Positions 50,835 through 58,521 of a stretch of 64,000 nt of DNA are shown here, in pieces; the stretch's first letter is position 1, and each line of letters begins with the position of its first letter. A program made the translations under genes and the position numbers. The stretch is taken from assembly GCF_001552635.1 (NCBI RefSeq), contig NZ_BCRO01000026.1:62001-126000 (forward strand). The letters are read 5' to 3'. Below the pieces are notes generated by a model, which had not been told where the DNA came from, did no database searches, and worked only from the letters and a program-made list of their open reading frames with translations. The stretch is from Actinomadura hibisca NBRC 15177 (lineage in GTDB: Bacteria > Actinomycetota > Actinomycetes > Streptosporangiales > Streptosporangiaceae).

Positions 50835-52210
50835 GCGGTCTCCAGGGTCAGCCGGACCTCGTCCACCTCGCGGCGCGACGGCCGCAGGGCGGTGGCCGTC
50901 AGCGGGTCGGCGGGCGTGTGCGGGTGCCGGACGTGCAGCGGGAAGTGGTGGGCGGCGATCTCCACGCGCAGCCGCGTGCCCGGGGCGAAGCGGTGCGCGA
51001 GCGGGGGCAGCGTCAGGTCGGTGCCGTGGCCGAGGGCGTGGCCGAGCTGGAGCGCGGTGCCGCCGGGGCGTTCCTCCGACAGCCGCGCGACCCACTGCCC
51101 CGGGGTGTCGCGGGAACCGGCGAACCGGACGCGGGGGCGGCCCACGGCGGTGAACGGGTCGGTGAACGGCTCGCCGACGGCGGTGACGGCGTCGCGGCGG
51201 TCCGCGTCACCGGCGACGTCCACCGGCCCCATCCGGGAGGGGAACGGGTCGGCGGGATCGGCGGTGAACGTCCCCGCGCCCTTGAGGTCCAGGTCCACGG
51301 TGGTACCGCCGAACACGTTGGCCCAGGTGCGGGTGGACTCCACGGCCAGCCGCGCGCCAGGGGCCTCGGGCTGCCCGGCCAGGAGCGCGGATAGCCACGC
51401 GGTGACGAACTCGGCCGCTCGTTCGCGGTGCAGCAGGGGACGGTCGCCGTTCCGGTCCCGGTGTGCCAGGCCGAGATCGTGCTGCCACGGCCCGGCAACC
51501 AGCGACGCCGGGCCGTCCCAGCTGCGCCACAGTTCGACGGCGTGGTGTAGGAACGGGTCGTACAGCCCCGCCACGCACAGCAGCGGCGTCCGCGCGCTCA
51601 GCGCGGGACGTTCGGGAGCGCGCCAGGCCGGAGCGAACCCCGGCAGCCGCAACCCGAGCCGATCGGGCAGGCCGGTGACGGGCAGGTGCGCCAGCGCGGC
51701 GGGATCGGCGGCGAGCCGCTGGTCGAGCAGCCCGGCGCGGTCGGTGCGGCAGTCGGCGTAGGTGCTCCACCACCAGGCGTGGGAGTACAACTTCGCCGCG
51801 CCGCCGGGTTCGCGGGTGGTCTCGTGCAGGCCGAGCGCGGGAACGGCGGCGATCACGCCGGTGACTGCGTCGGCCATCCGCACCGCGCAGAAGGCGGCGT
51901 AGGAGGAGCCGTAGGCGACGATCCGGCCGTCGCACCAGGGCTGGTCGCGGACCCACGCGACGAGCGCGAGACCGTCCGCCCGCTCGTCCGCGTAGGGCCG
52001 CCACCGGCCGGGGGACTCGTGCCGCCCGCGCACGTCCTGCACGACCACGGCGACGCCGCGCCGTGCCCAGCCGTGCGCCTCCGCGAGATGGCCGCGCTTG
52101 CCGTAGGGGGTGCGGATCACCAGCACCGGGTGGCGTCCGCGCGGGGACGGCAGGACGACATCGCCGACCAGCCCGCCGGGGACGGTCACGTCGCCGAGCA
52201 GTGCCGTCAT
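50831..52210 (-). CDS. CocE/NonD-type alpha/beta hydrolase
   Basis: 459 residues. 'HPVLVIRTPYGKRGHLAEAH' and 'GVAVVVQDVRGRHESPG' open the X-Pro dipeptidyl-peptidase (S15) fold; the nucleophile elbow is GSSYAAF; a jelly-roll C-terminus ends 'LRVEIAAHHFPLHVRHPHTP'. It overlaps YcaO and the leader-binding gene by 4 bp each, so it belongs to the RiPP pathway. Possible roles: leader removal or acyl/ester trimming. Unusual in azole clusters. Confidence 0.85.
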   Translation of the reverse strand: MTALLGDVTVPGGLVGDVVLPSPRGRHPVLVIRTPYGKRGHLAEAHGWARRGVAVVVQDVRGRHESPGRWRPYADERADGLALVAWVRDQPWCDGRIVAYGSSYAAFCAVRMADAVTGVIAAVPALGLHETTREPGGAAKLYSHAWWWSTYADCRTDRAGLLDQRLAADPAALAHLPVTGLPDRLGLRLPGFAPAWRAPERPALSARTPLLCVAGLYDPFLHHAVELWRSWDGPASLVAGPWQHDLGLAHRDRNGDRPLLHRERAAEFVTAWLSALLAGQPEAPGARLAVESTRTWANVFGGTTVDLDLKGAGTFTADPADPFPSRMGPVDVAGDADRRDAVTAVGEPFTDPFTAVGRPRVRFAGSRDTPGQWVARLSEERPGGTALQLGHALGHGTDLTLPPLAHRFAPGTRLRVEIAAHHFPLHVRHPHTPADPLTATALRPSRREVDEVRLTLETA

Positions 52211-52980
52211 CGACGCTCCGCGCGGGGGTGGAACGCCGGAAGCGGGAGGATCGGGTGGTCGGTGACGCGCTGGGTCCGCAGGTCGGCCAGCCGCAGCGTC
52301 CTGGTGCGGGCCTCGCCGCGCGTCAGCGCGAGCAGGTCGGCGGCCAGCAGCGCCGCGACGAACAGGGCCTCCACCGGGCCCACGGCGGAGGCGCTGTGGG
52401 TGATCGGCCCCGTCCAGTAGGCGGCCAGGTGCTCCGGGCTGCCGGACGCGGCCAGCCGCCGGGCCCGCACGTCGGCCGGACCGGGATCACCCTTGGTTTG
52501 TGTGACCGGCTCCAGGACGGCGGTCGTGCCCTCGACCGAGCAGCGCTGCCAGGCTGCGGTGCCGGGATCGAACGTCCGCCAGCCGGGAGGCGGCAGCGCG
52601 TCGCAGCACCAGCTCACTACGGCGGGACCGTCCGGAAGGTCGTTGGTGGCGGTGACGACGCGGCCGAACCCGGCCGGGACGAGCAGGCTGCGCAGCGCCG
52701 TCGCGATGCGGCCCTCACCCAGCACGGCGACGGTCCAGTCCGCTGCGGTACTGGGAGCGGCGAACAGGCCGCGCTCCTCGAACGCGCGGACCACGCGGTC
52801 GGGCAGCGCGTCCAGATCGGGGCCGACCTGGGCGTGCAGGTCGAGGAACTCGCCCGCGGCCGTGCGCAGCACCGGAGCGCCGTCGCGTTCGAAGATCGCG
52901 GTACCGGCGGCGAGCCGCCGCACGCCCGCCGTGCTCGTGCCTTTGTCCGCGCCCGTGCCTCTGCTCGTGCTGACGCTCAT
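52207..52980 (-). CDS. RiPP leader-binding (E1-like/ocin-ThiF type) protein, short form
   Basis: 257 residues. Residues ~20-80 ('VRRLAAGTAIFERDGAPVLR', 'LDALPDRVVRAFEERGLF') resemble the RRE winged-helix that binds leader peptides; 84-110 ('WTVAVLGEGRIATALRSLLV') is a Rossmann strand of the E1-like fold; 'GPITHSASAVGPVEALFVAA' matches the TOMM ThiF-like group. The ATP and zinc sites of true E1 enzymes are missing. It should present the precursor to YcaO. Overlaps the hydrolase gene. Confidence 0.72.
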   Translation of the reverse strand: MSVSTSRGTGADKGTSTAGVRRLAAGTAIFERDGAPVLRTAAGEFLDLHAQVGPDLDALPDRVVRAFEERGLFAAPSTAADWTVAVLGEGRIATALRSLLVPAGFGRVVTATNDLPDGPAVVSWCCDALPPPGWRTFDPGTAAWQRCSVEGTTAVLEPVTQTKGDPGPADVRARRLAASGSPEHLAAYWTGPITHSASAVGPVEALFVAALLAADLLALTRGEARTRTLRLADLRTQRVTDHPILPLPAFHPRAERR

Positions 52981-53055
52981 CCCTGCCTGCGCTTCCTCAT
53001 TCGGTGTCCGGGGACGGGGGTGCCGCGCGGCGCGAGGCCGCGCGGCACCCGTCGG

Positions 53056-53196
53056 TCAGCTCTCGTCGCCCTCGTCGAACAGGTCGGCGACCAGCGCGTG
53101 GTTGCAGGTCGGGTGCGCGGCCTGGAGCGGCTGCGCGATCTCGGCGGGGGAGAAGACCGGCAGCTCTTCGCCGGTCATGGAGACGTGGTCGCCCAT
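53056..53196 (-). CDS. RiPP precursor peptide (46 aa)
   Basis: A short gene with a strong AAAGGAG ribosome binding site, 75 bp ahead of the leader-binding gene and in the same direction. The leader half reads 'GEELPVFSPAEIAQPL', a hydrophobic/acidic stretch suited to RRE binding; the rest is 'QAAHPTCNHALVADLF' followed by an acidic tail DEGDES. It has one Cys (31), preceded by Thr and flanked by His28 and His33, the natural site for a thiazole (with or without an oxazole) between two imidazoles. A Zur box lies 88 bp upstream of the start. Confidence 0.75.
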   Translation of the reverse strand: MGDHVSMTGEELPVFSPAEIAQPLQAAHPTCNHALVADLFDEGDES

Positions 53197-53283
53197 GGGG
53201 GCTCCTTTCGGTAGGGGATGCGCCGGATGCGGGGATCAGGGGTGTTTCTCCCGGTTGACCCCTTGGCGCATCCGCAGCGTAGA

Positions 53284-53298
53284 TGATAATGATTATCA
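53284..53298. promoter_or_regulatory. Perfect Zur box (TGATAATGATTATCA)
   Basis: A perfect 7-1-7 palindrome matching the actinobacterial Zur consensus, located in the 142 bp between the RiPP precursor gene (minus) and the AztD-like gene (plus). It can repress both directions when zinc is sufficient. Confidence 0.88.
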
Positions 53299-53309
53299 AG
53301 TCCATATGG

Positions 53310-53324
53310 CGACAATGATTTTCG
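53310..53324. promoter_or_regulatory. Second, weaker Zur box
   Basis: CGACAATGATTTTCG matches TGAAAATGATTTTCA at 12 of 15 positions, 26 bp from the perfect box and close to the AztD-like start, consistent with a second Zur dimer on the plus-strand promoter. Confidence 0.6.
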
Positions 53325-53338
53325 TTTCAGGAGATGCG

Positions 53339-54640
53339 ATGCGAAACCGAGCCCTCGGCACCGCCGCCGTCAGCGGTCTGACCTTGGCCCTGCTGGTCCC
53401 CGCCCCCGCGTCGGCGGCCTCTCAGGCGACCGGCTCCCGGCTCGTCGTGGCCGACGCGGCGGCCGGCAAGGTGTACGTCTACTCCGTCCCCGGCCACCGG
53501 CGGATCGCGACGATCAGCGGGCGCACGTTCGCCGACCACGCGGGCCTGCTGCCGCTCAAGGACGGCCGCGTCGTGTTCGTGGACGAGGCCGCGCGGCAGC
53601 TCGTCGCGCTCCAGACGCAGGGCGCCCCGCGCGTCGTCGGGACCGCGCCGCTGCCCGAAGGCGAGGTCACCCACCTGGCCGCCGACCCGGCCGGACGGCA
53701 CGTCGTCGTCGCGGCGGCCGAGGAGCACGATCACGAGGAAGGCGAGCACGGCGAGGAGGAGCCCAAGCACGGCCACGGCACGCTGACGGCCGTCGACCTG
53801 GCCACCTACCGGGCCTCCACGGGCGTCATCCACACCGGGCACCCCGGCGTCGTCGTCGGCGCGGGAACCGTCGTGCACCGCAACGACGACGAGAACACCT
53901 TCGAGTCGTACCGGCTCAGCGACGTCCTCGCCGCGAACGGCGCCCACATCACCCCCACCGGCAGCGTCCCGATCGGCGCGGCCGGGCACGGCGAGGCGTA
54001 CGCGGGCGGCACCGTCATCGGCGCGACCGACGACGGCCTCGACACCGCCAAGCTGTCCGGCGGCACCCTCGCCAAGTCCCGCACCATCGCCTGGCCGAGC
54101 ACCGGCCGCGGCTACTACCTGCGGCTGACCGGCGACGGCCGGCTCGTGACGACCTTCGGATCGGCCGACAAGGCGGCGGACTGGACGACCTGGCGGCACA
54201 AGGCGTTCGTCGCCGACCCCGCCACCGGCCGGACCAGGGCCCCCGCCCTCGGCACCGGCTTCCTGTTCCGGCACAGCGTCTCCGACCGCACCGCCGGGTA
54301 CGTCCTCCAGCGCCCGGACGCCGACCAGGTGTCGTTCGTCAACGTGCGTCCCGGCACCGCCGGGTTCGGTGCCGTGACCTCCCGCGTCACCCTGCCGCGC
54401 CTGCCCGGCGGCCCCGTCGCGGGGACGTCCCCGTGGGAGGGCCAGTTCCGCCGCATCGCCCAGGACCCGTCCGGCGCGCTCGCCTACGTCACCGGCGGCG
54501 GCACCGGCAAGATCTCGGTCATCTCCCCCGACCTCGGCCGCGTCGTGTCCACCATCACCACCCCCAGCACCCTGGACGGCGGCGGCGCCCTCACCGTCGT
54601 CACCCCCGGCCGCGACGACGCCGACAAGGTGGGCCGGTGA
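53339..54640 (+). CDS. AztD-like secreted zinc metallochaperone
   Basis: 433 residues from the ATG at 53339 (CAGGAG upstream). A signal peptide cuts near 'ASA-ASQAT'. The mature protein is a beta-propeller ('LVVADAAAGKVYVYSVPGHR', 'KISVISPDLGRVVSTI') with a His/Glu-rich loop near residue 125-145 ('EEHDHEEGEHGEEEPKHGHG'), as in AztD, which hands zinc to a binding protein. First gene of an importer operon and directly behind two Zur boxes. Confidence 0.85.
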   Translation: MRNRALGTAAVSGLTLALLVPAPASAASQATGSRLVVADAAAGKVYVYSVPGHRRIATISGRTFADHAGLLPLKDGRVVFVDEAARQLVALQTQGAPRVVGTAPLPEGEVTHLAADPAGRHVVVAAAEEHDHEEGEHGEEEPKHGHGTLTAVDLATYRASTGVIHTGHPGVVVGAGTVVHRNDDENTFESYRLSDVLAANGAHITPTGSVPIGAAGHGEAYAGGTVIGATDDGLDTAKLSGGTLAKSRTIAWPSTGRGYYLRLTGDGRLVTTFGSADKAADWTTWRHKAFVADPATGRTRAPALGTGFLFRHSVSDRTAGYVLQRPDADQVSFVNVRPGTAGFGAVTSRVTLPRLPGGPVAGTSPWEGQFRRIAQDPSGALAYVTGGGTGKISVISPDLGRVVSTITTPSTLDGGGALTVVTPGRDDADKVGR

Positions 54641-55605
54641 TCCGCACGCTGCTCGCGGCCGGGGCGCTGCTCGTCCTGGCCGGTTGCGGGAGCGGCGAGG
54701 CCGCCGCCCCCGCCCGTTCCGCGCCCGCCGCACCCACCGCCTCGGCGACGCCGGTGGCGGCCTCCCTGAAGACCACCGACCCGGCGGGCAAATCCCTCAC
54801 CCTCGACAAAGCACCGCAGCGGATCGTCTGCCTCACCGGCATCTGCGACGACGCCTTGATCGAACTGGGCCTGCGGCCCGCCGCGACCACGACGCCCAAG
54901 CTGATCTCCCGGCCCGACTACCTCGGTGCCGAAGGGGCGCGCATCCCGGTGATCCCCGGGGCGTTCGGCGGCGAGGACGTCAAGAAGATCGCGGAGGCCA
55001 GGCCGGACCTCGTCATCGGGCTCGCCGGAGTCCACGACAACCTGCGCGCCGCCGTGCAGAAGTTCGCGCCGCTGTGGGTGGTGGAGGTCAAGAAGCCCGA
55101 GGACTCCGTCGGCTACCTGCGCTCCCTCGCCGCCCTGACGGGACGGGGCGCGCAGCAGGCGCAGGCCGAGAACCGCTTCAACGCCAAGCTCGCCGACGGC
55201 ACCCGCCGCGCCAAGGCGGCAGGACTGGACAAGAAGCGGGCGCTGGCCATGTACGGCGGCGGCAACGTCGGCGTCAACACCACCGACGACATCCTCGGCA
55301 GCTTCCTGTCCCGCTACTTCGCCTACCCCTGGCCGAGCAAGGGCGGCGGGTTCGAGACCGCGCAGGCTTACAGCCTCGAAGAGATCCTGGCCAAGGCCCC
55401 GGAGGTCGTCTTCGTGCAGTCGTTCGCGTTCGGCAAGGCCAAGCCGGTCACCGAGACCTACCGCGACAACCCGGTGTGGAAGCGCATCCCGGCCGTCGCG
55501 GCGGGCAAGGTGTTCGAGGTCCAGCCCGAACTGTGGGCCTCCGGGCGCGGCACCCGCGCGTTCGGCATCATCCTGGACGAAGCCCTCGCCAAGGCCGCCG
55601 GGTGA
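54637..55605 (+). CDS. Metallophore/metal-binding lipoprotein (FecB/BtuF type)
   Basis: 322 residues from a GTG overlapping the chaperone stop. Lipobox LAGC at residues 14-17 (Cys 17). The mature part has 'APQRIVCLTGICDDALIELG' and 'DVKKIAEARPDLVIGLAGVH', the FecB/TroA-like two-lobe fold with the long backbone helix. It has none of the His pairs of ZnuA, so it more likely binds a chelate than bare zinc. Confidence 0.88.
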   Translation: MIRTLLAAGALLVLAGCGSGEAAAPARSAPAAPTASATPVAASLKTTDPAGKSLTLDKAPQRIVCLTGICDDALIELGLRPAATTTPKLISRPDYLGAEGARIPVIPGAFGGEDVKKIAEARPDLVIGLAGVHDNLRAAVQKFAPLWVVEVKKPEDSVGYLRSLAALTGRGAQQAQAENRFNAKLADGTRRAKAAGLDKKRALAMYGGGNVGVNTTDDILGSFLSRYFAYPWPSKGGGFETAQAYSLEEILAKAPEVVFVQSFAFGKAKPVTETYRDNPVWKRIPAVAAGKVFEVQPELWASGRGTRAFGIILDEALAKAAG

Positions 55606-55612
55606 CGCGGAA

Positions 55613-56623
55613 GTGACATCCACGCACGTCAGGGGGCGCGGCCTGGCCGCGCCCCCGCTTCCGCACGCCGCCCTTGCCGCGAGCGCGGCGCTGGCGGCAC
55701 TGATCCTCGCGGGCCTCTGCCTTGGCACGCCGTCCATTGCTCCCCAGCGGATCCCCGCCGCGCTCGGCGACCCCACCTCACTCGAACACGTCGTGCTGTG
55801 GGAGCTGCGGGCACCCCGGCTGCTGGTCGCGCTGCTCGGCGGCGCGGCGATCGGCACGGCCGGGTTGCTGCTCCAGGAGGCGCTGCGCAATCCCCTCGCC
55901 GTCCCCGAACTGCTCGGCGTGTCCTCTGGTGCCGCGCTGGCCGTCGCGGTCTGCGTCGTGTGGGCACTGCCGGTCTCGGCCGCGCTGTACCCGCTGGTCG
56001 GTCTCGGCGGTGCCGCCGCAGGTGGCGTGCTGGCACTGGCCGCAGCACGGGCGGCCGGGACCGCCACCGGTGTCCTGCTGGTGGGCGCCGCCGTCAGCAC
56101 CGCGATCCAGGCGCTGCTGCTGGCCGTCATGGCCACCGCCGACCGGCTCCAGTACGACCTGCTGTTCCGCTACCTGGTCGGCAGCCTCAGCGGGGTCATG
56201 TGGGACCAGGTGGCCCGGACCCTGCCGTGGTTCGCGCTCGCCGTCCCGCTCGTGCTGCTGTGCGTGCCCGCGCTCGGCCTGCTGCGGCTCGGCGACGAGG
56301 CCGCCGCGAGCCTGGGAGCCCGCGTGGACCTGGCGCGCCTCGGCGTGCTCGCCGTCGCCGCCCTGCTGGTCGGCGCGGTCACCGGTCCCTGCGGGCCGAT
56401 CGCCTGGGTGGGGTTCGTCGCGCCGCTGCTGGCCCGGTGGCTCCGGCCACGCGGCGAGGCGCGGACGTGGTTGCCGTGGACGGCCGTCCTCGGCGCGGCG
56501 ATCACGCTCGCCGCCGACCTGGCCGCCCGGCTCGCCCTGGCCCCGGTGGAGACGCCGCTCGGCGCGTGGACCGCGCTGGCGGGCGTGCTGACCGGCGCGG
56601 CCTTGATGCGGAGGAGCCGATGA
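55613..56623 (+). CDS. FecCD-type ABC permease
   Basis: 336 residues from a GTG, about nine to ten helices ('ELRAPRLLVALLGGAAIGTA', 'LLLQEALRNPLAVPELLGVS', 'VGFVAPLLARWL'). The RNPLA(x)PE signature is that of siderophore/cobalamin permeases. Forms the channel with the next gene; overlaps it by 4 bp. Confidence 0.92.
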   Translation: MTSTHVRGRGLAAPPLPHAALAASAALAALILAGLCLGTPSIAPQRIPAALGDPTSLEHVVLWELRAPRLLVALLGGAAIGTAGLLLQEALRNPLAVPELLGVSSGAALAVAVCVVWALPVSAALYPLVGLGGAAAGGVLALAAARAAGTATGVLLVGAAVSTAIQALLLAVMATADRLQYDLLFRYLVGSLSGVMWDQVARTLPWFALAVPLVLLCVPALGLLRLGDEAAASLGARVDLARLGVLAVAALLVGAVTGPCGPIAWVGFVAPLLARWLRPRGEARTWLPWTAVLGAAITLAADLAARLALAPVETPLGAWTALAGVLTGAALMRRSR

Positions 56624-57609
56624 ACCGCGCCCTGGGCGCATTTGTGCTGGTAGTGGCGGTCGTCGCCGCGCATCTGGCCACCGGCGGAGCCACAGCCGCA
56701 GACGTTCTGGCCGTCGTGCAGGGACACCCGACCGGACTCGACGCGCGCCTGCTGTGGGAGTACGGGCTGCCCCGCCTGCTCACCGCCGCGCTCACCGGCT
56801 CGGCGCTCGGCGTGGCGGGCTACCTGCTGCAATCGGTGCTGCGCAACCCGCTGGCCGCGCCGGAGCTGACGGCCGTCAACCCCGGCGCGGTCCTCGGCGT
56901 CCTCGGCGGGACCGTGCTCGGTGCCGTCGCGGCGGACGCCGCCGCCGGGTCGCTGTTGGCCGCCCTCGTCGGAGGCGCTCTCGGCGGTGGCCTGAGTTGG
57001 GCGCTGGCCGCAGGCGGCGGGCCCGGACGCGTCGTCGTGGCCGGACTGCTCGGGTCAGCCGTGCTCGGCGGGCTCACCACGATGTTGCTGGCCTACCAGC
57101 CCAGCCGGTTCGGCAACGTGCTGCGCTGGCTCGCCGGGTCGGTCGAGGGACGGGTCTGGGACCACCTCACCGTGGCCTCCTGGTGGATCCCGCTGTGGCT
57201 CGCCGTGGCCTGGGCCGCCTCGGCGGCGGTGGGCGTCCTGCAAGGCGGGGACGAGCACGCGGCGTCCCTCGGCCTGCCGCCCCGGACCGGCCGCGCCGCC
57301 GTCCTCGCGGTCGCGCTCGCGCTGACCGCCGGGGCCGCCGCCCTGGCCGGGGCGATCTCCTTCGTCGGGCTGGTCGTCCCGCACGCCGCCCGCTGGCTGG
57401 CGCGCGGGGAACCCCGCGCCTGCGTGCCGGTCGCCGCCCTCGTCGGCGCAGCCGCGCTGACCGGCGCCGACGCCCTCGCGCAGGCCGCCACGCACCTGCT
57501 CGCCGCCGGGCACCTCGGGCACCGCCTGGGCGTGCCGACCGGCGTCGTCACCGCCCTCCTCGGCGCGGCCGTGCTGGTCGCCGTCGTCCGCAGAGAAAGG
57601 CCCGCATGA
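56620..57609 (+). CDS. FecCD-type ABC permease
   Basis: 329 residues. 'GVAGYLLQSVLRNPLAAPEL' and 'AISFVGLVVPHAARWL' are the FecCD hallmarks. It is the second half of the permease heterodimer and overlaps the ATPase gene by 4 bp. Confidence 0.92.
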   Translation: MNRALGAFVLVVAVVAAHLATGGATAADVLAVVQGHPTGLDARLLWEYGLPRLLTAALTGSALGVAGYLLQSVLRNPLAAPELTAVNPGAVLGVLGGTVLGAVAADAAAGSLLAALVGGALGGGLSWALAAGGGPGRVVVAGLLGSAVLGGLTTMLLAYQPSRFGNVLRWLAGSVEGRVWDHLTVASWWIPLWLAVAWAASAAVGVLQGGDEHAASLGLPPRTGRAAVLAVALALTAGAAALAGAISFVGLVVPHAARWLARGEPRACVPVAALVGAAALTGADALAQAATHLLAAGHLGHRLGVPTGVVTALLGAAVLVAVVRRERPA

Positions 57610-58424
57610 TCCTCCAGACCCGTGGCCTGGCCTTCAGGCACGGCGAACGCCGCGTCCTCACCGGCATCGACCTGGCGGTCGGCGCGGGCGAACTCGTCGC
57701 GCTGGTCGGGGTGAACGGCAGCGGGAAGAGCACGCTCCTGCGCCTGCTCGCCGGGCTGCTCGCGCCCGAGGCCGGTGCCGTCGAGCTGGACGGCGTCCCG
57801 CTCGCCCGGCTGTCGCGGCGGCGGATCGCGCGCCGCGTCGCCGTCATGCACCAGACGATGCCGCCCGTCCCCGGTCTCACCGTCCGCCGCCTCGTCCGCC
57901 AGGGCCGCTACCCCACCGAGGGGCCGCTCGGCATGCTCCGGCAGCACGGCCACGACGCGCGGACCGACGAGGCGATGGAACTCACCGGCGTCGCGCACCT
58001 GGCCGATCGCGTTTTGGACACCCTGTCGGGCGGGGAACGCCAGCGGGTCCGGCTGGCGCTGGCCCTGGCGCAGAACGCCGACGTCCTGCTGCTGGACGAG
58101 CCGACGGCGCACCTGGACGTGCGGCACCAGTTGGAGATGCTCGCCCTGGTCCGGGACCTGCGCGCGGCCCGGTCGCTGACGGTCGTGACGGTGCTGCACG
58201 AGCTCGACCACGCCGCCCGCTTCACCGAACGCGTCGTCGCCCTGCACCGGGGAGCGGTGCACGCCGACGGCCCGCCCGCCGAGGTCATCACCCCCGGCCT
58301 GCTGGCCGAGGTGTTCGGCGTGGCGGGCCGCGTGGCCATGGACGACGTGCACGGCACGCCCCACTGCGTCCTGGACCATCCACTGGACCCGGACGACGCC
58401 GCAGCGCACGCCACCAGCTCATGA
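57606..58424 (+). CDS. ABC transporter ATPase (FecE type)
   Basis: 272 residues. Walker A 'GVNGSGKST', signature 'LSGGERQRVRLALALA', Walker B 'VLLLDEPTAHLD' and switch His in 'TVLHELDHAARF'. It energises the FecCD pair. End of the chaperone/importer operon, before a new Zur box. Confidence 0.94.
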   Translation: MILQTRGLAFRHGERRVLTGIDLAVGAGELVALVGVNGSGKSTLLRLLAGLLAPEAGAVELDGVPLARLSRRRIARRVAVMHQTMPPVPGLTVRRLVRQGRYPTEGPLGMLRQHGHDARTDEAMELTGVAHLADRVLDTLSGGERQRVRLALALAQNADVLLLDEPTAHLDVRHQLEMLALVRDLRAARSLTVVTVLHELDHAARFTERVVALHRGAVHADGPPAEVITPGLLAEVFGVAGRVAMDDVHGTPHCVLDHPLDPDDAAAHATSS

Positions 58425-58487
58425 CGCGGCGGTCCGTCCCGAGCCCGGATCGGCTCGACGCCGCTCACCCGGGCATGGTAGTCATAT

Positions 58488-58502
58488 TGATAATGATTTT
58501 CA
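58488..58502. promoter_or_regulatory. Zur box before the CobW-like gene
   Basis: TGATAATGATTTTCA, one base from a perfect palindrome, ends 20 bp before the CobW-like ATG. It should give this gene its own zinc-dependent control in addition to any readthrough from the importer operon. Confidence 0.85.
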
Positions 58503-58521
58503 TTACGATCTGGAGGTGGGC

